NCBI GenBank assembly: GCA_965660195.1
Contig: CBFHZM010000070.1
Location: 1-9,178, forward strand
Direction: 5' to 3'
Length of the DNA stretch: 9,178 bases
Source: JAYODZ01 sp965660195
GTDB lineage: Bacteria > Pseudomonadota > Alphaproteobacteria > RS24
Position numbers and translations under genes: made by a program. Position 1 is the first letter of the stretch. Every line of letters starts with the position of its first letter. Under the pieces are notes generated by a model. It was given only the letters and a program-made list of their open reading frames with translations, was not told the DNA's origin and ran no database searches. Below, piece by piece: positions 6,941 through 9,178 of this stretch.

Positions 6941-7976
6941 TATCTCGCCCCTTACCCTTGGCGTTTTGCCGCTGTAACCGGCTAATAAAAGCCTGTTGTT
7001 TCTGCCATTCCTTCAAAGGACGTGCCGGATAGCCAGCATAAAACTCACCATCGGGCACTGTCCGAAATACGGTAGAACGCCCCGCTATCACGGCATGCGC
7101 ACCAATTTCGACACCGTTACCGACGCCAGCACCACCGCCAAGCACGGCATAGTCTTTAATCACGCAACTTCCAGCAAGGCCGACGGTGCCCGCTAGCCTT
7201 ACATGGCGGCCGATCTGCACATTATGCGCGATTTGAACGAGATTATCTACCTTAGTGCCTTCGCCGAGGACCGTATCGCTATAGGTGCCGCGATCGACAG
7301 TGGTATTACTGCCTATATCAACATGGCTTTGAATAATTACCCGGCCAATGTGATGCACGCGCTCATGCGTTTCGCCTTCGACTAACCCAAAGCCCGTCGT
7401 GCCTACGCGCACGCCGCTGGCAAGACGCACATCATCGCCCAGCAAGGCGTAACTAACGCTCACATGTGACTCGATACGACAGTCGCGCCCGATTTGCACC
7501 CCGCGCCCAATAACGCAGTAATGACCAATCTGCGTGCCGGCACCAACCTCAACGCCTTCGCCGATAATTGCTGTCGGCGCTATTATCGCGCTTTGATCAA
7601 TCCGCGCTGATGGATGGATATGGCTGCCGTCCGCGCCTGGCTCGATTAAAGCCGCAGCGCTATCTGGATATATTTGCCCAACAACGTAATTAAACAGACG
7701 CTGCGGCGCATTACTTACAATAAGCTGGGCTTGAGTGACCCAACCCGCCGCTTGCGGCGCGGCTATGATGACTGCCGCCTGCGATGCTTGCGCCATGGCT
7801 TCATAGCGCTTGTCATGGGTCAGAAAGCTGATATGCCGCTCTCCGGCGCGGTCCAGCGGGCCGACATCTTCGATAAGGATGTCGTCGCCGCCTTGCCGCT
7901 CATGAGGTGGCGCATTTTGGAGAAGATCTCCTAGCGCAAAAGGACCTGCTCGCCGATAAAAACGTGTATCCGCCAC
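6933..7976 (-). CDS. lpxD: UDP-3-O-(3-hydroxyacyl)glucosamine N-acyltransferase
   Basis: This 347-residue protein (E. coli LpxD 341) adds the second 3-hydroxyacyl chain, at the 2-amino group of UDP-3-O-acylglucosamine, from acyl-ACP in the cytoplasm. The N-terminal uridine-binding domain (about 1-105) has the ISFL...KRY block with Phe51 and Tyr58. Hexapeptide repeats then fill about 115-300. His251 in LVQIAHNV matches catalytic His239 of E. coli, and NTTVDRGTYSDT (224-235) precedes it as usual. GYPARP (315-320) and a basic helical tail close the protein. Two normally conserved spots differ: GTTGFG (192-197) for GxDGFG, and RVHH (206-209) for KIPQ. The start is GTG at 7976, with TAGG overlapping the skp stop codon six bases upstream, only 7 bases after skp. 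The end overlaps lpxA directly; no fabZ lies between them. Confidence 0.96.
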   Translation of the reverse strand: MADTRFYRRAGPFALGDLLQNAPPHERQGGDDILIEDVGPLDRAGERHISFLTHDKRYEAMAQASQAAVIIAAPQAAGWVTQAQLIVSNAPQRLFNYVVGQIYPDSAAALIEPGADGSHIHPSARIDQSAIIAPTAIIGEGVEVGAGTQIGHYCVIGRGVQIGRDCRIESHVSVSYALLGDDVRLASGVRVGTTGFGLVEGETHERVHHIGRVIIQSHVDIGSNTTVDRGTYSDTVLGEGTKVDNLVQIAHNVQIGRHVRLAGTVGLAGSCVIKDYAVLGGGAGVGNGVEIGAHAVIAGRSTVFRTVPDGEFYAGYPARPLKEWQKQQAFISRLQRQNAKGKGRDNE

Positions 7977-7983
7977 TGAGAAC

Positions 7984-8532
7984 CTATTTCTTAGCTTCTT
8001 CCTTGACTGGCGTAACCTTTACGGATGTGATCTTCTTGTCAATACGAGCCGTTAATGCATCGGTGATATCAGACCCAGGCTCGACAATCAGCGCTGACTC
8101 GCGGCGCAGAACAACATCAGCTTTCATTTCTTGAGAGAGGCTTTTCAGCTCAGCCACAGCAACTTCGGCAATTTCCTTCAGAGCATTCTGGCCACCTGCT
8201 TGAATGGCACGTGCTTCGGCTGAAATCTCTTGTTGGCGACCGATCGACTTAACACGCAACTCTTCGCGTTTAACGTTCAGTGCATCTGGGGCAATCAGCG
8301 ATTTTTGCTCTTCTAGCTTATCGGCTTCGCCCTGCAGGTCTTTCTTAATTTTATCAACCTTGCTCTGAACATCCTTAGACATTTTCTCGAGTTGCGAATT
8401 CATATTCTGACCGGCTTTGGACATGGCGATTGCGCGATCAATATCAACGACAACGATCTTTTGTGCCATGGCGGGGACCGCCATTACAAAGGCTGAAAAA
8501 ACAACTACTGCTATAAGACTAATTCGAGACAT
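7984..8532 (-). CDS. skp: OmpH/Skp-family periplasmic chaperone
   Basis: This 182-residue precursor resembles Skp/OmpH, the trimeric periplasmic holdase that carries unfolded outer-membrane proteins to the Bam complex. Residues 1-23 form a clear signal peptide: Arg3, a hydrophobic core (about 4-19), then a PAMA|QK cleavage site. KIVVVDIDRAI follows as the first strand, and about 40-140 is a highly charged coiled coil rich in Lys, Glu, Gln and Ala, as in the tentacles of Skp. The lysine-rich tail ends EEAKK. The frame is open 33 codons further upstream, but that would bury the signal peptide and overlap bamA; ATG 8532 with AGGGAG at 8537-8542 is the right start. It lies 19 bases after bamA and 7 before lpxD. 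Skp sequences diverge strongly, so the call rests on architecture and on bamA next door. Confidence 0.9.
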   Translation of the reverse strand: MSRISLIAVVVFSAFVMAVPAMAQKIVVVDIDRAIAMSKAGQNMNSQLEKMSKDVQSKVDKIKKDLQGEADKLEEQKSLIAPDALNVKREELRVKSIGRQQEISAEARAIQAGGQNALKEIAEVAVAELKSLSQEMKADVVLRRESALIVEPGSDITDALTARIDKKITSVKVTPVKEEAKK

Positions 8533-8551
8533 TATGCTCCCTCTCTCTTTT
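8533..8551 (-). promoter_or_regulatory. skp: bamA-skp spacer with purine-rich ribosome binding site
   Basis: The 19-base gap is almost entirely purine on the coding strand and carries AGGGAG (8537-8542) four bases before ATG 8532. It decides the skp start against the longer open frame and leaves no room for a promoter or terminator, supporting co-transcription of bamA and skp. Confidence 0.7.
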
Positions 8552-9178
8552 CTAAAAACGTGTCCCCGCCGTAAAGCGGAAGAACCTCTCTTTGTCATAG
8601 TCCTCTTTTTCGATCGGTCGGGCAAAATCAAATTGAATAGGCCCGATCGGAGATTTCCATGAAATACTTAAACCGTACGTCGCGCGAAATGCGAAGTCGT
8701 CCTCGATAGTCGAAAAATAGACATTGTCGTCTGGATCGGTATCACCGATCGCACCAAAATCAATAAACGCCTTGGTCTTCATGCCCAATTCTTTCGGTAT
8801 TCCCAAGGGCAACTGAACTTCCGTGGTGGCGATCGCATATTGGTTAGCACCCGCTGCTGTATCGCTCAAAATATCGCGCGGACCAACCCCAGACCGGTCA
8901 AAGCCTCTGAAACTGGAGGCACCACGGAAGAAACGATCTTGATACCGGACACCATCATTCTCATAGTCATAAATATGCCCAAGATCGAGGCCAGCGTGGA
9001 AAATAAACCCTTCTGCGATCGGGTAGTAATAGTCGGCATTGGCGGTGGTACGCAAATAGGTCACGTCACCAGCAGGCCCAGCAATATCTTGCCCAAAGCC
9101 AACATTCCAACCCGAGGTGGTATCGATAAAGTCATCTCGTTTATCGATTCCATAAAAATAACCGATCGAGAACTTTGT
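8552..9178 (-). CDS. bamA: BamA outer-membrane assembly factor, C-terminal beta-barrel (5' end outside window)
   Basis: The last 208 codons of a minus-strand gene that enters from the right edge are visible. BamA is the Omp85-family barrel that folds and inserts outer-membrane beta-barrel proteins. What can be seen is the C-terminal half of the barrel: alternating polar and aromatic strands, the FRGASSFRGFDRSGVGPRD segment carrying the RGF motif of loop L6 (visible residues 91-93), AFIDFGAIGD, and a closing strand ending RFTAGTRF with the terminal phenylalanine of the barrel signal. The POTRA domains and signal peptide lie outside the window. Position directly upstream of skp and lpxD matches the standard proteobacterial arrangement and makes TamA or another Omp85 member unlikely. 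The stop codon is TAG at 8552-8554, and no terminator separates it from skp. Confidence 0.95.
   Translation of the reverse strand, partial: TKFSIGYFYGIDKRDDFIDTTSGWNVGFGQDIAGPAGDVTYLRTTANADYYYPIAEGFIFHAGLDLGHIYDYENDGVRYQDRFFRGASSFRGFDRSGVGPRDILSDTAAGANQYAIATTEVQLPLGIPKELGMKTKAFIDFGAIGDTDPDDNVYFSTIEDDFAFRATYGLSISWKSPIGPIQFDFARPIEKEDYDKERFFRFTAGTRF

Noticed and set aside
8533..8631. Longer skp start at 8631, adding 33 residues.
   Set aside because: It would place a charged extension before a textbook signal peptide and overlap bamA; ATG 8532 has its own ribosome site.
1..9178. A novel defence, mobile or biosynthetic system hidden in the window.
   Set aside because: Nearly every base belongs to a recognised housekeeping gene. 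The longest gene-free stretch is 133 bases, and there are no direct-repeat arrays, transposase fragments or tRNA-linked boundaries.

Overview
The window reads as an ordinary core-genome segment of an alphaproteobacterium with mid-range GC. It is built almost wall to wall from conserved genes. The assignment rests on gene content and order: comEC next to gltX, gltX followed by gltA, and gltA meeting tail to tail with a bamA-skp-lpxD-lpxA-lpxI-lpxB cluster. The use of LpxI rather than LpxH for the fourth step of lipid A synthesis also fits alphaproteobacteria. The exact genus cannot be named from this sequence alone.

Left part (1-1251, minus strand): the first 417 codons of comEC, a DNA-uptake channel gene whose 3' part lies outside the window. 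A 133-base divergent intergenic region follows. Next come two plus-strand genes, gltX (glutamyl-tRNA synthetase, 1385-2797) and gltA (type II citrate synthase, 2864-4159), separated by 66 bases. No RNA gene, mobile element, CRISPR array or integration site was seen.

Right part (4156-9178, minus strand): a compact outer-membrane-biogenesis cluster, in transcription order bamA (3' end only), skp/ompH, lpxD, lpxA, lpxI, lpxB. The genes from lpxD to lpxB overlap their neighbours by 1 to 8 bases, and skp and lpxD are 7 bases apart, so they probably form one transcript with translational coupling. LpxA, LpxD, LpxI and LpxB make the lipid A disaccharide precursor. The LpxC step is not encoded here. 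BamA and Skp handle the folding and insertion of outer-membrane proteins, so the cluster supplies both the lipid and the protein side of the outer membrane.

No new biological system was found. Four things deserve a second look. First, fabZ, normally between lpxD and lpxA, is absent, and lpxD overlaps lpxA directly. Second, the usual substrate-binding signature loops of LpxA, and to a lesser degree LpxD, are replaced although the catalytic histidines are intact. Third, the palindrome CGATCG is strongly over-represented (16 copies) but absent from gltX and gltA. Fourth, the stop codons of gltA and lpxB interlock on one CTAG palindrome. Two gene starts (skp, lpxI) are placed downstream of the longest possible open frame, for the reasons given in their entries.
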